NCBI GenBank assembly: GCA_010093685.1
Contig: MU006235.1
Span: 697,780-761,779 of the forward strand
Direction of reading: 5' to 3'
Length of the DNA stretch: 64,000 nt
Origin: Ophiobolus disseminans
Taxonomy: Eukaryota; Ascomycota; Dothideomycetes; Pleosporales; Phaeosphaeriaceae
A model generated the notes under the pieces. The model was not told the origin of the DNA. It saw only the letters and a program-made list of their open reading frames with translations, and searched no databases. The translations under genes and the position numbers were made by a program. Numbering within the stretch: position 1 is the first letter of the stretch; every line of letters starts with the position of its first letter. Below, in pieces: positions 1 to 12,833 of this stretch.

Positions 1-1075
1 CAGAGTGAGACAGCTGGACAGTCGATGCAGCGACCTTCCTTTTGTTTCGACGCCTTCAATGCAGCGCTGTGGGCAGTTTCGCGTCCATCAAGTCTAGCTT
101 TGCAGCTTGGAGGTGCTCGCATCGTCGTGCTCTCGAGCATCAACACTACGGCGCCATCTAATGCGCTGTGCTGTAACACTCGACTATTCAATCGTCTACT
201 CGCTTCATTGGATGATCAGGTCCGTTTCCTGCTTGTCCTCCGCCCCGCTCCTCCAGTACAACCACGCCGCACTCGTGCATACACACCTCTGCGAACTCAC
301 GCCACAACCGTGCACATCCTTCTACATCTGAGTTAGTACAATGCTCCCTGGTAGCTTATGTCATTTGAACGTGGCTCGTTCTTTTGCGCTCGGGCTTCGG
401 TAGATGCGAATGCGCGACTCCTTGCTGCAAGCAAAAGGAGAATGTCTGTTCGTACACTGTGCACTGACATGAACATGCAATGGACGTTACACTCCGTGAT
501 ATTTGCAGATTTAGCAGCTTCGGCCGCCTCGCATCCTCATGCAGCGCAATATGCTTCTACTCCCTTGCGACCACCCCTGCACACCCAAATCCCCCAATAC
601 ATGGAAAATCGAGCAATGACGTCGTAGAAAAAAGCGATGAAACAGATGTACCGGCCCGCTGAGTGCTAATGCGAGGAAAACAGGTTAGAGATGCGTGCAT
701 TTTTTGGGAACAATGGGACATGTCTTGCTGCTTCCTGGCTCTTGCTGTCCATTTGCAGACACATACCCCTGCCAACTACCAATCTACGCATGCGGACCCG
801 CTAGCCGTTGCAACATCTCAAGAAAAGGAATTAAGTCGTCAAGTGGCCGTGGAACAACGTCCTAATAGAAGCAAACCGGGGGTATAATATGAAAATAGAC
901 CGTGTAATTTTCCCTCGTGTCGTGGGTCGTGGGGTTCGAGGACGGAGGTCGAGATGCTCGGAGGCGATTTGGCGCTGAGCGCACACCTTGCATTTGTGTT
1001 TCATCAGTTAACACTGGCAATCGATCGATCCTGCATGAATTATTGTCCTCGAAATTGGCGTGAAGAAAGGTGCGG
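1..1075. other. intergenic, left edge
   Basis: No gene is supported here. Short open frames exist on both strands, but none has a recognisable domain or convincing splice context. The stretch is the 3' flank of the G-alpha gene that follows on the minus strand and probably holds its 3' UTR. Confidence 0.5.
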
Positions 1076-2247
1076 TTACAAGATGAGGGCGTTGAGGTTG
1101 CGCTGAACAATCATGTCCTGGACTGACGCCATAGTCTTCTTCAACAAATCTGTGTCCGTTGCGTTGGTGTAGTGCACGTAGACCTCCTTCTTCGGTTGCC
1201 GTACGAGGTTGCGGAATTTGTTCGCGAAGAACTCCATGCCGGCCTCGATGTCGGTGGGCTGCCCTGTGTAGTCAGGGAAGACCTTGCTGATCGGGCTCAT
1301 GCCACCTGCAATCTTCTCGCGGAAGAGATCGATCTTGTTGAGGAAAAGGATTAGGGCTGACTTCTCGAAATACTTGGAGTTCGATATCGACTCGAAAAGC
1401 ATCAGCGCTTCGTGCATCTGGTTGCCATTTCGGTCTTCCACGAGGACGTGGTCGTAGCCACTGATTGCGACGAGGAACAGCACGACCTGTACGTTGTCGA
1501 AGACGTGTATCCACTTCTTACGCTCTGAACGTTGTCCACCGACGTCGACCATCTTGTATGTGAGATTACCTAGCTCGAAAATCGTCTCGGAGATGCCAGT
1601 TGTCCGTAATCGCGTGCGCAGGATGTCTTGGTCGGTGGGGAGGAAGTCTCGCGAAAAGAGGCGCTCGATGTCTTGGAAGAAGTAGCTCAGGTTGTCGTGG
1701 AGGGCATACTGGTTGCCTTTGAGGATCGTCAGCTGCACGCCCTTGTCGGCCCACAAGCAGTTGAAAGCAGTGAGGAACTCCTCGGGCATGGGCTCCTCGG
1801 TGCCAATGTCTGGCGCCGCATTGACGAGCTCTGAGTATCGCTGTGATTGTGTTAGCCGACATGCACGTTGGCCGTGGAACTGTGCGACACACGATGTTGT
1901 CCTCGTCTTCAAAGTCTGTGTCGTCCTCCTGCATCGCCGCGTAGATGGTCTGGAAGGCGGAGACCAAGTTGTTGAAGATGGTGGCTCGCCATGTTTTCCG
2001 CTCCGTCTTGCCGAACCCGCCAGCGTTGATGATGCGCATCTGCTTGAGCACCGTCGACTTGCCGCTCTCTCCGGCGCCTGTCGTCCCATGTTAGCCGGGT
2101 TGTTAGTGCAGCATCGGCCGGCGACATACCGAGCAGCAGCAGCTTCACCTCGCGCTCTGCCCTCTTCCTGTCCACGCGCAAGCTCTTCTCGATGTCCTCA
2201 TTCTTGCGATGCTCCGGGTCCTGGGTTCCTTTGCGTCCGAAACACAT
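1076..2247 (-). CDS. gna-2: heterotrimeric G protein alpha subunit, class II
   Basis: Membrane-associated GTPase switch that relays receptor signals, in fungi usually to nutrient sensing and cAMP control. Three exons (2247-2130, 2077-1893, 1840-1076) join to 355 residues, the normal size. The first splice rebuilds the P-loop GAGESGKS near residue 40. Switch II reads DVGGQRSERKKW with the catalytic Gln, the guanine motif is LNKID, and the switch I Arg lies in RLRTTG. The start MCFG is chosen over an ATG five codons upstream because fungal class II subunits begin this way. There is no Gly2, so no N-myristoylation; Cys2 could be palmitoylated. The C-terminus NALIL lacks the Cys found in class I subunits. 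Introns of 52 nt each lie at 2078-2129 and 1841-1892. It is divergent from the coiled-coil gene across 2.3 kb. The class assignment rests on family knowledge. Confidence 0.95.
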
Positions 2248-4603
2248 AATGGCAGGGGCCATTCAACACGTGGAGAGCTCGCGGTGAGGGTGAGGGTGAA
2301 TGCGTGGGCGGTGTTATGGTGTTGTATCGTGGTCGGAGAGCGAACAAGGAAGGAGCGACGCTGGTGCACTAGCACATGCAACTCCAAGCTGGTAGTCTGA
2401 GTTTCAGACGCCCAATCCACGGTGCTGGTCCAAATTAAGTGGAAATTTAGGGTCACGCTCGGAGGAGGACGAGGGGAACGAGGCCCGGGCAAGCCACCTC
2501 GAGCTAGTCGTGGGGAAGCGAGGAAGGTACGCAAAAAGCAAAGGCAGCGGCGACCGAGTGAATGACGACAAAGAAGAGAATGGCCTACAGTATGAGAATA
2601 ATGTGCCGGGCGTGCACGGGAGGCGGAAGCGACGGGATATACGCAGCATGGGCGAGCGTGCATCCTGGTCGCGAGCGAGACTCCATCCGTGAACAGGATG
2701 CCACCGATGTGCAGTCACCGCTAGCTCATCCCGTCCCAGACACTTGGGACGGCGACATGCATGTTTGATTCCAATGCCTGTTCCCGCCTTGCACCCTCGT
2801 TTGCTAATCGCTGCATGGCTATGCTTACACACATTCCTCGACAGCACAGCTGCCAAATCCTTGGAGTCGCTTCCTCTGTTTGCACCTCCTCTCCGGCAGT
2901 TGTCCATTTCAGCGCAACTCCACTCATGACCGGATGTTTCCGTACCGCGTCGTGCGGCCGCTAGTCACGCATTCGGGCTTGCCATGGCCGCCAGCATCAT
3001 GCGCGACCTTAATCACGTCGTCTGTCCCTGGCAGTTCGACGTGTCCCACCGGCTAGGGTGGCGTGGATAAAAGGGCCGGTATGGTATGGATTTCGCCTGC
3101 TCGCTTCCTATGGCCCCTTCGCTCTGGAGGACGTGGTAAACGATCGCGGCCAACAGTCTGCGGCACAGGCTTGGATCTTCAGCCTATTATCGGAAGGATT
3201 GCATCGTGCATGTCGCACAAGACGTTCAGCCTCGCAGCGCCTTCGGTCTCCGTAGCGCTGCAGCATGCAATTTCTGGACCGTAACCTTCAGAGACTCTCA
3301 CCGGATTCAGCGGACTGAATCGGTCTCTGGCCAGCGTGCTTGCGGATCGAGGCTCGGCCAACCGAACTGATGCGGGCCATGATCGACACACAGTTACTGG
3401 CCGCGGCATCGACGGCAACCGGTGAATTGCTTTTTCTATCCCCGACCCCTCTTCCTGGCTTGCCACCACTGATGGAGACGCGGGCCCGTCAGCAGGCTCC
3501 TGAACCCAGCAACCGAGTACTAGACAGACCATATCTGGAGGAGATATAGTCAGCTTTCCTCACTTCTAGTTCTAGATTGGAAGAGTAAGCTAGCTATATG
3601 GCTGGCTTTATGAAGGGATGCAGGCCCTGCGTATATGCAATGACAAGAGTTGATGTCGTGTTCTAACCCGTTGGCCCACGTTGTCAGTACTGAGCCAACC
3701 TACCTCTAATAGTTCTAATACGGTAGCTTGGTGTAATAGTACCTACCTCCCAGAGTCGTTTCATGGTGTTCGTGAGTGGGCCAACAGTAGCGGCTTCTAA
3801 TAAGCACTGCTTGATGCGCCCTGAAGGTATACGCAGCATTATCAAAGAGTGGTTCTTTTTCTATTCCAAGGTTATCTTTGCGGAGACATCACATTTACAC
3901 ATTATTTGCAAATAGTGTCAAGCATGTAGCTCTCCATCAGCTATGGACAGACGTCAATTGTTCTCGTTCAGGTACTCATCAAGCTCAACTTTGTTAGTCT
4001 TGTTCCGCCTTCCAATTTCATAGTACACTGTCACAGTTTCAATGACGAAAGACATTTTCTATACGGTACTCTCTAGATGGCATCTGTTCACTTCATGCCA
4101 CGCAGTCATCATACATACGGTCCAAATTTCATCCCAAAATTTGTGCGTCATCTTAGAAGACACTCCTAGCGTTGCTGCTCGTGGTGATGGCGAAGATCAC
4201 GTCCGTTACGACAAGCCCGAGACCTCATAATGGACGTCAAGTAGCGACGAGATACTTTCCGCCTCACTTTACTGGTTTCTGTGGCAATTATAAGTACCTA
4301 CGGCTATAGATGCCAAATCTGTTGAGCAGGTGAAGGTGATAGTACCCATCGCTGTGGTCGGGTGGAGCCGTGCCTGCCATTTTCACACTCGACAACAGCA
4401 CCTCGCTCCCCACAACCCAATTTCAACCTCCGCGCTTCACCCGAACAACAACTCGCCCACTCGCCAAATAGTCACCTCAGCCAGCATCATATTGTAAGTC
4501 GATACCGAAGCACCCCTCTCATATTGTCAAGCCAAGGTTGTTGACGTTTTGTGTCTTTACGCAGCTCAGTGACGAGCATACTCTCACTAAAGTCGCGCTC
4601 ACC
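2248..4603. promoter_or_regulatory. divergent intergenic region with 5' leaders
   Basis: This 2.4 kb stretch separates the starts of two divergent genes, the G-alpha gene (-) and the coiled-coil gene (+), so it should carry both promoters. It becomes AT-richer from about 3540 to 4340. No protein-coding gene is supported. A likely 5' UTR intron of the plus-strand gene lies at 4494-4564 (GTAAGT donor, CGCAG acceptor), so transcription of that gene probably begins upstream of 4494. Confidence 0.5.
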
Positions 4604-6569
4604 ATGGCACCTCAGCAATATACCGGCCCGACCACCCTCGCCTACTCCAGGTACGCTAGCCCGCAATTGAAGAAGGCCCAGCCCACCGTGCCATCTGCGG
4701 TCTCCTCCATCCATAACACGCCTACCAAGAACACCATCGCTACCAAGGAGCAGATCGTAGCAAGTCGCGACGAGTCTGCCCTCGACATTTCCATGTCCCG
4801 CAACTCCGACGCGGAGCTCGCGATCGCTTCAGGCAACGCTCTCAAGGAAGAGGTCGACAAGCATGCCGCCAAGTTCTCTAGGACTGTCTCGGCTGCCGTC
4901 GCCAACACGAAAAAGATCCTCGAACTTATCCGCGAGGCACTGAACAAAGAGGATGAGTCGGCTCTCAAGACTGTCGATGCCCTTTGGACTGAGCTCGAGC
5001 TGCTGTTCGAGGCCGCCAAAGGCGCCAAAGAGGCCCTACCTGACTTCCTTGAGAAGCAGCGCAACAACATGGCCCTGTACCATGGCTCGATTATGAACGA
5101 GACCTACCGCGAGACTCAGCAGGAGCTGAATATGCAGTGAGTCAATACCGATGAATTCCCTGCGAGTTACACACTGATGTAGTATTAGGCACAAGAAAGT
5201 GAATCTTCAGCATGGCCTCATCCTCGAGCACCAGCAGGCTTTTCAGGACTACAAAGCTTCGACCGCCGCCAAGCTTAAGGAGCTTGAGGACCTTCGGGAG
5301 CGTGTATCACGCCTGACGCTGGAGAAAGGCAACTTCAAGGATGAGATCGATAAATACGCTCAGCTCTTGGACACGGAGCAAGCCAACAAAGCTGGTGAGC
5401 TGAAGAAGGCTGAGGCTCACCAGGAGGAGCTCAAAGCTCTTAGGGTCTCGAAGAAGGAGCTGCTGGCTGAGGTTGAGGGTCTTCAGAAGACTATCAGCGA
5501 CCTCCAGGAGAAGATGCAGGCCGCAGAGCAGCAGGTCACTGATCGCTTCACGGCTGAGCTCAAGGCGAAGACCGATCAGCTCGCCAAGGAGACGACGAAG
5601 ACGACAAGCTTGACTACACTGCTCAGCACTCTGAAAGCGCATGAGAGCAACGCCAAGATAGAGATCGAGAAGCTCAAGACCGAGAGCAAACTAGTCAACG
5701 AGAAGTACAACCGTATGGCGGCGGAGCATGCTCAAGCTTTCTCAGTACGTATATTTTCCCAAAATCGCAGGAACATAGGTCCTGAAGGTGTTTGCGGCAT
5801 TGTGCTAATAGAATCCTATAAGGACAAGGACCGGAATCAGACTATCGACGCTCTGACCTCAGACCGCGACCGACTCCGCAAAGAGAGTGCCAACATGCAG
5901 GCGCGACTCACCAAGCTCCCGGAGCTCGAGAAAGCCAACGCTAGTCTCTTCAAAGACAAGTCAAGCCTGCTGGATCAAGTTGGCAAGCTGACTATTGAGC
6001 TCAGCCAGGCCAAGGAGAACAGCGTTAAGCTGAATAAGGAGCTCGCAACCCTCACCGAGGCCCTTCAGGAAGTCCGTTCACAGAAAGCAAGCTTGGAGAC
6101 CGAGAACCAGGATCTCCTCTCAAAGCAGAAGAAGTTGGATGATAGCGTCAAAAAGGTCACTCAGGCGGTCACCATCTTCAAGGGCGAAAACGCTAAGCTC
6201 AAGGAAGTGGTTGATAAGCTACAGGCCAACCAGGCTGTTGGTGGATCTCGTCTAACCTCAGGCACTGATCAGAGCAAGGCGGCCTTAGAGAAGATCAAGG
6301 AGCTTGAGGACCAGAAGGAGGACCTAAAGAAGGCTTTAGATGAGTGGACGGCGCTGGCCAAGCGCTCATACAAGGAGTACAAGGAGATGCTCCCCACGTA
6401 CAAGCAGGCCGAACACTTCCAAAAGGCCGCCCTGGAGAAGGAAGAGCAAATCAAGAGCCTCAAGCTCCAGCTCTCCTCTGCCTCTTCAAAGCCCAACGGG
6501 GTCGCTGGAGGAGACGCTGCCTACTGGAAGGCAAAGTATGACCATCTCATGGCCACCGTCAGCAACTAG
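4604..6569 (+). CDS. long coiled-coil protein of unknown function
   Basis: I do not recognise the family. Three exons (4604-5136, 5189-5744, 5823-6569) give 611 residues. The first 60 residues are Ser/Thr/Pro-rich and probably disordered. From about residue 75 to 590 the protein is almost wholly Glu/Lys/Leu/Gln-rich with heptad-like leucine spacing, so a long coiled coil is predicted. The extreme C-terminus (AAYWKAKYDHLMATVSN) is less charged. No transmembrane segment or enzymatic motif is seen, so a structural or scaffolding role is an inference only. The start ATG sits in a good context (cACCATGG) just after a 5' UTR intron (4494-4564). The second coding intron (5745-5822, 78 nt) is a multiple of three and contains no stop, so its retention would add 26 residues without breaking the frame. 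Confidence 0.88.
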
Positions 6570-7554
6570 AAGTCCAATCTTGAAAGGTTTGATAATCGCG
6601 GCATTCGGATCGCACGAATCGTAACATAAAGGCATTTGGTGGATGAAATTAACGGCATGGATGGACAGGATTGAACGAGAAGTTACCGCACGCCTCGTGC
6701 AAGCACCATACTTCTGAAATAGTGCAGTCATAATGGAAATCAATGACATCTGGGTATACCTTGCATTCGTGATCATCACTCCCAGTCCTTCCAACGTCAC
6801 ATCTCCCTCCCCCTTTGATAACCCTCGCCCATCTGAAACACGTTGCACCGTACTCGGATCTCACGCACCATACTCCCGACGGCTAAATCCTTCCCGCGCT
6901 GTGCTACTTACGGATGATTTGCCTTTTCTTTGCACGGGGGCACCCTTGCGTTGCGGGCCGCTGTCAGATTTTCCCGTCGCTGTGGTTCCGCGGTTGGGAG
7001 GGTTGTTGGGGCAGGGAGGGAGGGATGTGAGTGGGTGGGCAAGTCGCAGGATTTGGGTGGGTGGAGAAGATGCAGCATTTTAGGGTAATGGTGTATGCGC
7101 TCGTGCGCGTTGCGTTGAGATGGGAGTGCGAGGTGATGTAAGACTAGAGGAGGTGAAGTGGGATTAGTGGTGGGTGCATGGCAGAGCTGAGTGGAGGGGG
7201 ATGGGTAAGCGAATGTGCATGGCGCTTGGGGCGTGGTGATCTTGGTTGTGTATGCAGCCACGAGATGCGAGATGGTGTCGTTGTTTTGTATTAGAGTTTA
7301 AATAGTGCATGTAGATGGAGGGAGGTGGTCTCGATCGCGGAGGTTTTTAGTGGACGTCATTGGTGTGTTGATGAGGATGGATGCGTCGTCGAAGACATTA
7401 TGTGTTTAAAAGTAATCATCCTTGTTTATTGCTCGAGTAGACGTATCATTCCCATTCCGCTGCATGTGCAGGTAGGTGGCTTTAAGCCTCGACGCCGAAC
7501 TCCAGGCTAGATCCAGATCTTTCAGCTGTATCGTGTAATAAAGTCTAGACGTAT
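6570..7554. other. convergent intergenic region with G/T-rich stretch
   Basis: Gap between the 3' ends of two convergent genes. It should hold both 3' UTRs. From about 6940 to 7330 the plus strand is strongly rich in G and T, with repeated GGGTGG-type runs. No gene is supported. Confidence 0.45.
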
Positions 7555-8583
7555 TCATGCGCCATTGGTATACGCGCCTCCCCCAGCAGCTGTATCAAAG
7601 TCGACCATCTCATCCAGACCACACACCTGAAATAGCTCTTTCGGTCCGTATCTTCTGCCATCTTTTTCTTGGCTCTTCACGTTCCCATTCTCCTTCAATT
7701 GTCTCACCGCTCTCCTAACCGCGGGATATACCATCTCGAAACTAAGACACGGGAAGATAGCTATCTTGTAGCCGATGTCTTTACACTCCTGCACACTGAA
7801 ATCCGGTGATACGCCGCCGGGCACGTTGTTGAATAGACACGGTGTCGGTGCGAGTTGTTTGCACGCTCGTTCTGCGTCTTCTCGCGATGTTACGCCTTCT
7901 AGGAATGCGACATCTGCGCCTTCGGATATCGCGGCTTTTAGTCTTGTGATGGCTTCTTCAAACCCGTACCCTTGTAATGCATCTGTCCGTGCGATTATGA
8001 CAATGTCGCCGCCGGATCGCCGTCTTGCTAGAACTGCTGCTCGTATTCGACTCGCGTATTCGTTTACTGTGACGAGTTGCTTGCCCTCTAGATGGCCGCA
8101 TCGTTTGTTGACAACTTGGTCCTCGAGATGGAGTCCAGCGACACCAGCCCGGATGTATGATGTGACTGTTCGCCCGACCATGATGGCGCCTCCGTACCCG
8201 GTGTCGGCGTCCGCGATAAGTGGTGTGGATGGAGAAAGAGATGCTATCATTGCGGCGTTCGCGAGCATGTCGTTCAGTGTTGCGATGCCCATGTCGGCCA
8301 TGCCTAGACGGGACATTGTGGTACCTGCGCCGGTCTATAAGATGTGTTAGTAATACATTACTAGCGATGTTGTTATGATGGTGTTGTCGGGCAGTGAAGT
8401 GACACATTGTGTAAGTCTTACCATATACAAGCAATCCACTCCCTCTTGCAACGCTATTCTCGCCGTAAACCCATCATACACACCCGGACACGCAATAAAC
8501 TTCTCCGGATCTGCCAGCATATCCCTCAACTTCTGCACCACTGTCACCGGCCGTTCATCATTTGTCTGTGCCACCGAACCCAT
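7555..8583 (-). CDS. isocitrate lyase/PEP mutase superfamily enzyme
   Basis: Two exons (8583-8422 and 8334-7555, 87-nt intron with GTAAGA donor) encode 313 residues, the usual size for the oxaloacetate acetylhydrolase, methylisocitrate lyase and carboxyphosphonoenolpyruvate mutase group. The fold begins with CPGVYDGFTARIA and is followed, across the splice, by TGAGTT. The Mg-binding motif is DADTGYGG and the active-site loop is NKRCGH with its catalytic Cys, which points to C-C bond cleavage of a 2-hydroxy-acid or 2-oxo-acid type substrate. The substrate is not clear: the downstream loop reads FNNVPGGVSP, where many relatives have an N-M/I-V/T-E type sequence with an acidic residue. An open frame continues 12 nt upstream but starts with TTG, so the ATG at 8583 is used. 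No targeting signal is evident, so it is probably cytosolic. It is not necessarily an oxalate-forming enzyme. Confidence 0.9.
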
Positions 8584-8850
8584 CTCTTCGAACAACAGCG
8601 TCCGTCTCGACTTTCTCCGCTTCTTGCTTTAATTTTTTCCAACCGTTTTGCTCTTTCTCTCGTATTTCCAATTCCTTGGGACCGGCTCCTCCAGAGGGTC
8701 TATCAAAATCCAGCGATCGGCAATAACGTGACACACGAAATGCAGGAACAATGCAATGACGCAGAGACCTAGCCACGGAGACAACACCGAGTGGTAAGGA
8801 AATATTCAAATGGAGCCGAAACTCAAAGACCTAATCGTACTTACGAACCT

Positions 8851-8860
8851 TATAAATATA
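8851..8860 (-). promoter_or_regulatory. TATA-like element upstream of the PEP mutase-family gene
   Basis: TATATTTATA on the minus strand lies about 270 nt upstream of the ATG at 8583. It fits a core-promoter element, but position and consensus alone cannot prove use. Confidence 0.3.
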
Positions 8861-10544
8861 GATCCTGTCACCGTTGACGGAGATGTCACATCAGCACCTT
8901 CTCCAGTTTTGACTCGCCGGCTCCACACAAGTTCCTCACGCATTACTCACTCCCGCATCATTCGACGCGGATCGAGCATCCGAAATACAAATCTTTTCAT
9001 GTCTAGGTGTGTATTGCTTTTGTGCACCCCGCAATCCTACTGATGCGGTGCCGCCTGCCGATTCTCGCCGAGCACTCTGCCGATGTAAGCACTGTAAGAT
9101 GGCTTCTTTGTGAGAAAGCTCCTAGTGAGGAGAGGGAAGCTGTGGGGTGCAGGCGGGATGTGGGTCGCCGATCTGAAGATGGTGGTGTCGGAATGATGCA
9201 TGCGAGCGGCGGGCAGTGAGGGTGTCGGGGAGGAGCGTAGGCGTGGACTGATGCTTGCCATGATTGCTCAGAGTGAGGGGCTGAGAGTCTTGGTCTTGAG
9301 GGGAAAGCAGGTATAATAGGAAATATGATGCCGATGCTTCAAGCTACGATAGCCCCGACCGGTTTGGATCTTCGTCGAATCTAGTCCATGTCGCCCTTGC
9401 CGTGATAGAGCGATAACAGAATCATTTCGCCGATTTGGGACGGAATGAACTAGGTGCTATTCCTCCCGTCGACCTTGGAAACGGTGCAGGTTGACGCCGA
9501 AACTGAACGTGGTACGCCGATGTCCGGATTATATTGTGGACTCAGCTCATGACGACCCATCATATGTCCTATAGGCTCCCTTTACGTCCCTCTTCTCATC
9601 TTCGAATTGTCTCGAACTTTGAATTCATTGAATCTCGTCGAGAGGTCTGGATCACTACCGACGTCTTTAGCATCGTGTGGTCGTACTCTAGGCATGACTA
9701 CTCCACTTCCAACCCCATTCGACCCTTGGAACGCAAACGACCTGTGCTCACCTCATCTAAACTAAATGCCTCAACCTTACAAGTTACCCAGATTATCGCC
9801 GCCGCTATTTTTCTTTCGCCTGGGAACGCCTATTAAGCATCTGTTCACGCCTTACACCGTTTTTGGGCGCGATCATGTCTCTTCATGTATGAACATCAGC
9901 GTTCCAGATGCGAACCATGTCGGCACGGAGCGCACATTCTTATCAATATACTGGATAGCTGGCGGAGTTCAGCTACAGCTTGTACATGTGGGAACAATTA
10001 TGGTTTTGCTTGCGATTTTCTCTCTCTAAAGGGCCCTCTCGACGAACCTCAGGTACGGTGTAATAGCAGAATCCTGCGCTGTTGTTTTCGGTCGCATTGC
10101 GCCATCGCTAGGCCTGGCGGCCATAAAGCATTTCTAATCCCGCTTTCTGTGGGCTGGCTTCTAACAGTGCAGCATTCTCTATTGACATTGACAGCACTCA
10201 ACTCTTCGAGCTCAAAAGACAATCGCATCCAGTTCCGCGCATTGGAAAGATAACGTCTAGAACCTGGAGCTTTCCGCTAGCCATCCAAAAATATGGAACA
10301 ATGTTGTTCGAAGTTAGACTGGCCGAACCGAGGGAAGGATCTTCCACAAATCGGACTTCCGGAGTGTGATCCGTGGGTGGTAGATGGTATTGACTGACCT
10401 AGTGGCCCTCGAATACCTCCGGCTTCACAACACAGTCCAAAGCGATAGTTTGTGGCGCTACCATTACGCATTGGTATGAAGAAATGCTGCAATCATGCCA
10501 GCGGAGGATTCGCCTCCATACCACAAATGATCGCAGACATTCTC
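8861..10544. other. intergenic, nothing recognised
   Basis: Upstream region of the lyase-family gene and 3' flank of the Zn2Cys6 gene. Several open frames of 70-120 codons occur on the plus strand between 9534 and 10253, but they overlap in different frames, have no domain and no consistent splice pattern. Confidence 0.45.
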
Positions 10545-12833
10545 TCAGCCAAACGTATATCCCATATTCCCCATGTTACCGGGTATCATTGGGCCGCCGA
10601 TAGCACCAGCAGGCATCGCTGGAAATTCCGCGTTAGAGAAGTCGAAGCTTGCCGCCCAATCATAGTCCGGAAACTGGTCCATCATTGGCGGTCCATTATA
10701 GTCCGACCCGTCCCAAGTGTCGAAGCTCATCACAGCCGGATCCGGTTGCATTTGAACGAGACTAGGATCGAACTTCGTGATGGGTATCTGGGGGTTCATG
10801 TGGACAGCCTGTATTTGTTGAGGCTGAATCTGGCTGTGCGCTGGCTCCGTCATCAATCGAACATTGGCGATTTGGTGGTGCTGCTCACGTGGCGAGTTCG
10901 GCCGCGTGGGGTCGTGGGATGGAGCAATCGTTTCGTCACCGTTATTGTATGGGTTTTGCATGTTCCCAAACTCTTCTCGCCAGTACCAGAACATGTCATA
11001 ACTGACGCTCATGCCCAGTCGCGTTCTCAGTCTCAGTCCGAGCGACTCGACCTGACCATTCTTCCTCCGGAAGACCTTATTACTGCTCCAAAGATCTTTC
11101 ATGATATGAGCTGTACGCACGTAGATGTCTCCTGGTTGTAAGGATACGCTAGTTAAAAAGTGGACGGCCTGGAAGAAAGCTTTTTCGCCTGCGACAAGGT
11201 CGAGGTGTCCGGCGATAGAACTTCGAACCAGTTTCAGGATGACAAACCCAGCAAGGGTGATCGACCGATCCATGGCAAACGAGAAATAGCTTTGTTGAAC
11301 CAAAGTTACTGCTCCTTGAATCACATTGATGCATAGCGAGTAAAGGCGACTCAAAGCCTCAGCGTCTGGTCCAGGATTGGTCGGGTGCGCGAAGAAGTGG
11401 AACGCAAGTATATGTATGCGTGCGCAGTTCAATTGCAGAGCATCTATTCAGTTAGTGCCAATTGCAACACGCATGTGTCTTTTACATACCGATCTCTTTC
11501 GGCGCAGACTGAGACAAGCTGACCATCTGCTGGTCGAAGACGCTAATCAGTGATCGCAGGACGCGAACATCACAATTAATGGACTGTAGGTTGGTTTTGC
11601 TCAGAGCCACCACTGCTCTTAGAGTGATGATGTAGGTTTTGTGTAAAAACTGCAGATCAGCTGGAAGGTACGGGACCATATTGTCTCGATCTCGTTCATC
11701 GCAGTCGAGGAGGGACTCCGCCGTTGGTGGTAGCCCATCAGCGATGTTGGTCCTGAAGAAGTCAGACAAACATTAAAAAAAAAGGACATAGGTCAAATCA
11801 CCTGATTGACTGTATCACACAGCACAGCCATAGCCGAGCCCGGGTGATTTTCTGATCCTGGTCTTTCTTGAGCGGCTCTCTTACAAAGTCTTGGCCCACA
11901 CCGGCGATGTGTAATCCAATCTGGGTTGAAAGATGCACAGCTGCACCGCACATAAGGTGAGCCATATCTTTATACATGGAGTTTGTCGGGATTCGCCAGA
12001 TGCAGAGGATGAGTAACCCTTCGATGACTGGAATCTGAGCCGCACGGCGAGCCATTGAAGCGAAAGCCAGTGGAACAATGTGCTGACTTGTCTTCTCCAA
12101 GACCATTCGATCTTCACTATACCTTCTCGATCCCGTAACAATGATGCTCCAGAAGAGGAATGGCGAGAGCTCGTAGAACTCATTCGGTCCTAGTGATGGA
12201 TCTAAAACTGGGAACAGCGGATGATACTGGTTAAAGAATCTGCAGAAAGCATTAGCATCTTGCCGCAGCGGATAAGCTAATAATTCTCACAGCGTGAAGC
12301 AGTCGTCGATTTTCTTCCCATCAAGCAAATATCCATCAATAGCCCGTGGTAACGTGATACGGTTATCAGATCCCTTCCTAGTTGGTGGTCTTGATTCGAA
12401 GCTCGGTGAGACAGAACCATCCGTCTTGATAGATGGGTTTGAGTATGTTCCTGAGCCATGCTCGTGCGGACTATAGCCTTGCATGTCAACATTTGGCGAA
12501 GCTGTGGATCCGGGATAACCAAGGTCGCTTCCTGGCGCTTGGCCTGATCTCATATTCCACCGCAACTCTTCAAGCTCTCGTCGCATCTCTGCTTTCGTTT
12601 GTCTAAGATTCCTAGTACTAGTGGGCAGTATCCTGCACTCGAGGCCCATCTTCTTACAACGACCACAAGGGTCATGTGGAACTTTGTGTTGCTCGACATC
12701 GCATCGTATCTACAAGATTAGTCATCATGTTCGTGTCTGTGTATCACTGCATCACTGCAAGTGGTATTTGGGGCTGGATATGTACCTTTTGCTGGCGGCA
12801 CTCGACGCATGCCTTTCTTCGTGGCGTTGCCAT
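10545..12833 (-). CDS. Zn2Cys6 transcription factor with fungal TF domain
   Basis: Nuclear DNA-binding regulator of 688 residues in five exons (12833-12786, 12709-12291, 12239-11802, 11752-11490, 11443-10545). The first splice completes the zinc cluster C-x2-C-x6-C-x11-C-x2-C-x6-C near residues 9-39, starting RRKACVECRQQK. A coiled linker rich in Arg and Glu follows (about 45-65), then a Ser/Pro-rich stretch. The fungal transcription factor middle region starts around FNQYHPLFPVLDP and continues with FLFWSIIVTGSR. The C-terminal 150 residues are rich in Pro, Gln, Asn, Met and Asp, typical of an activation region. The layout resembles War1-type weak-acid regulators, but target genes cannot be inferred. 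Without the first splice the cluster would be incomplete, which supports the short first exon. Confidence 0.9.

Noticed and set aside
9534..10253. Cluster of 70-122 codon frames that could be a gene
   Set aside because: No ATG-led frame carries a domain and no consistent set of introns joins them.
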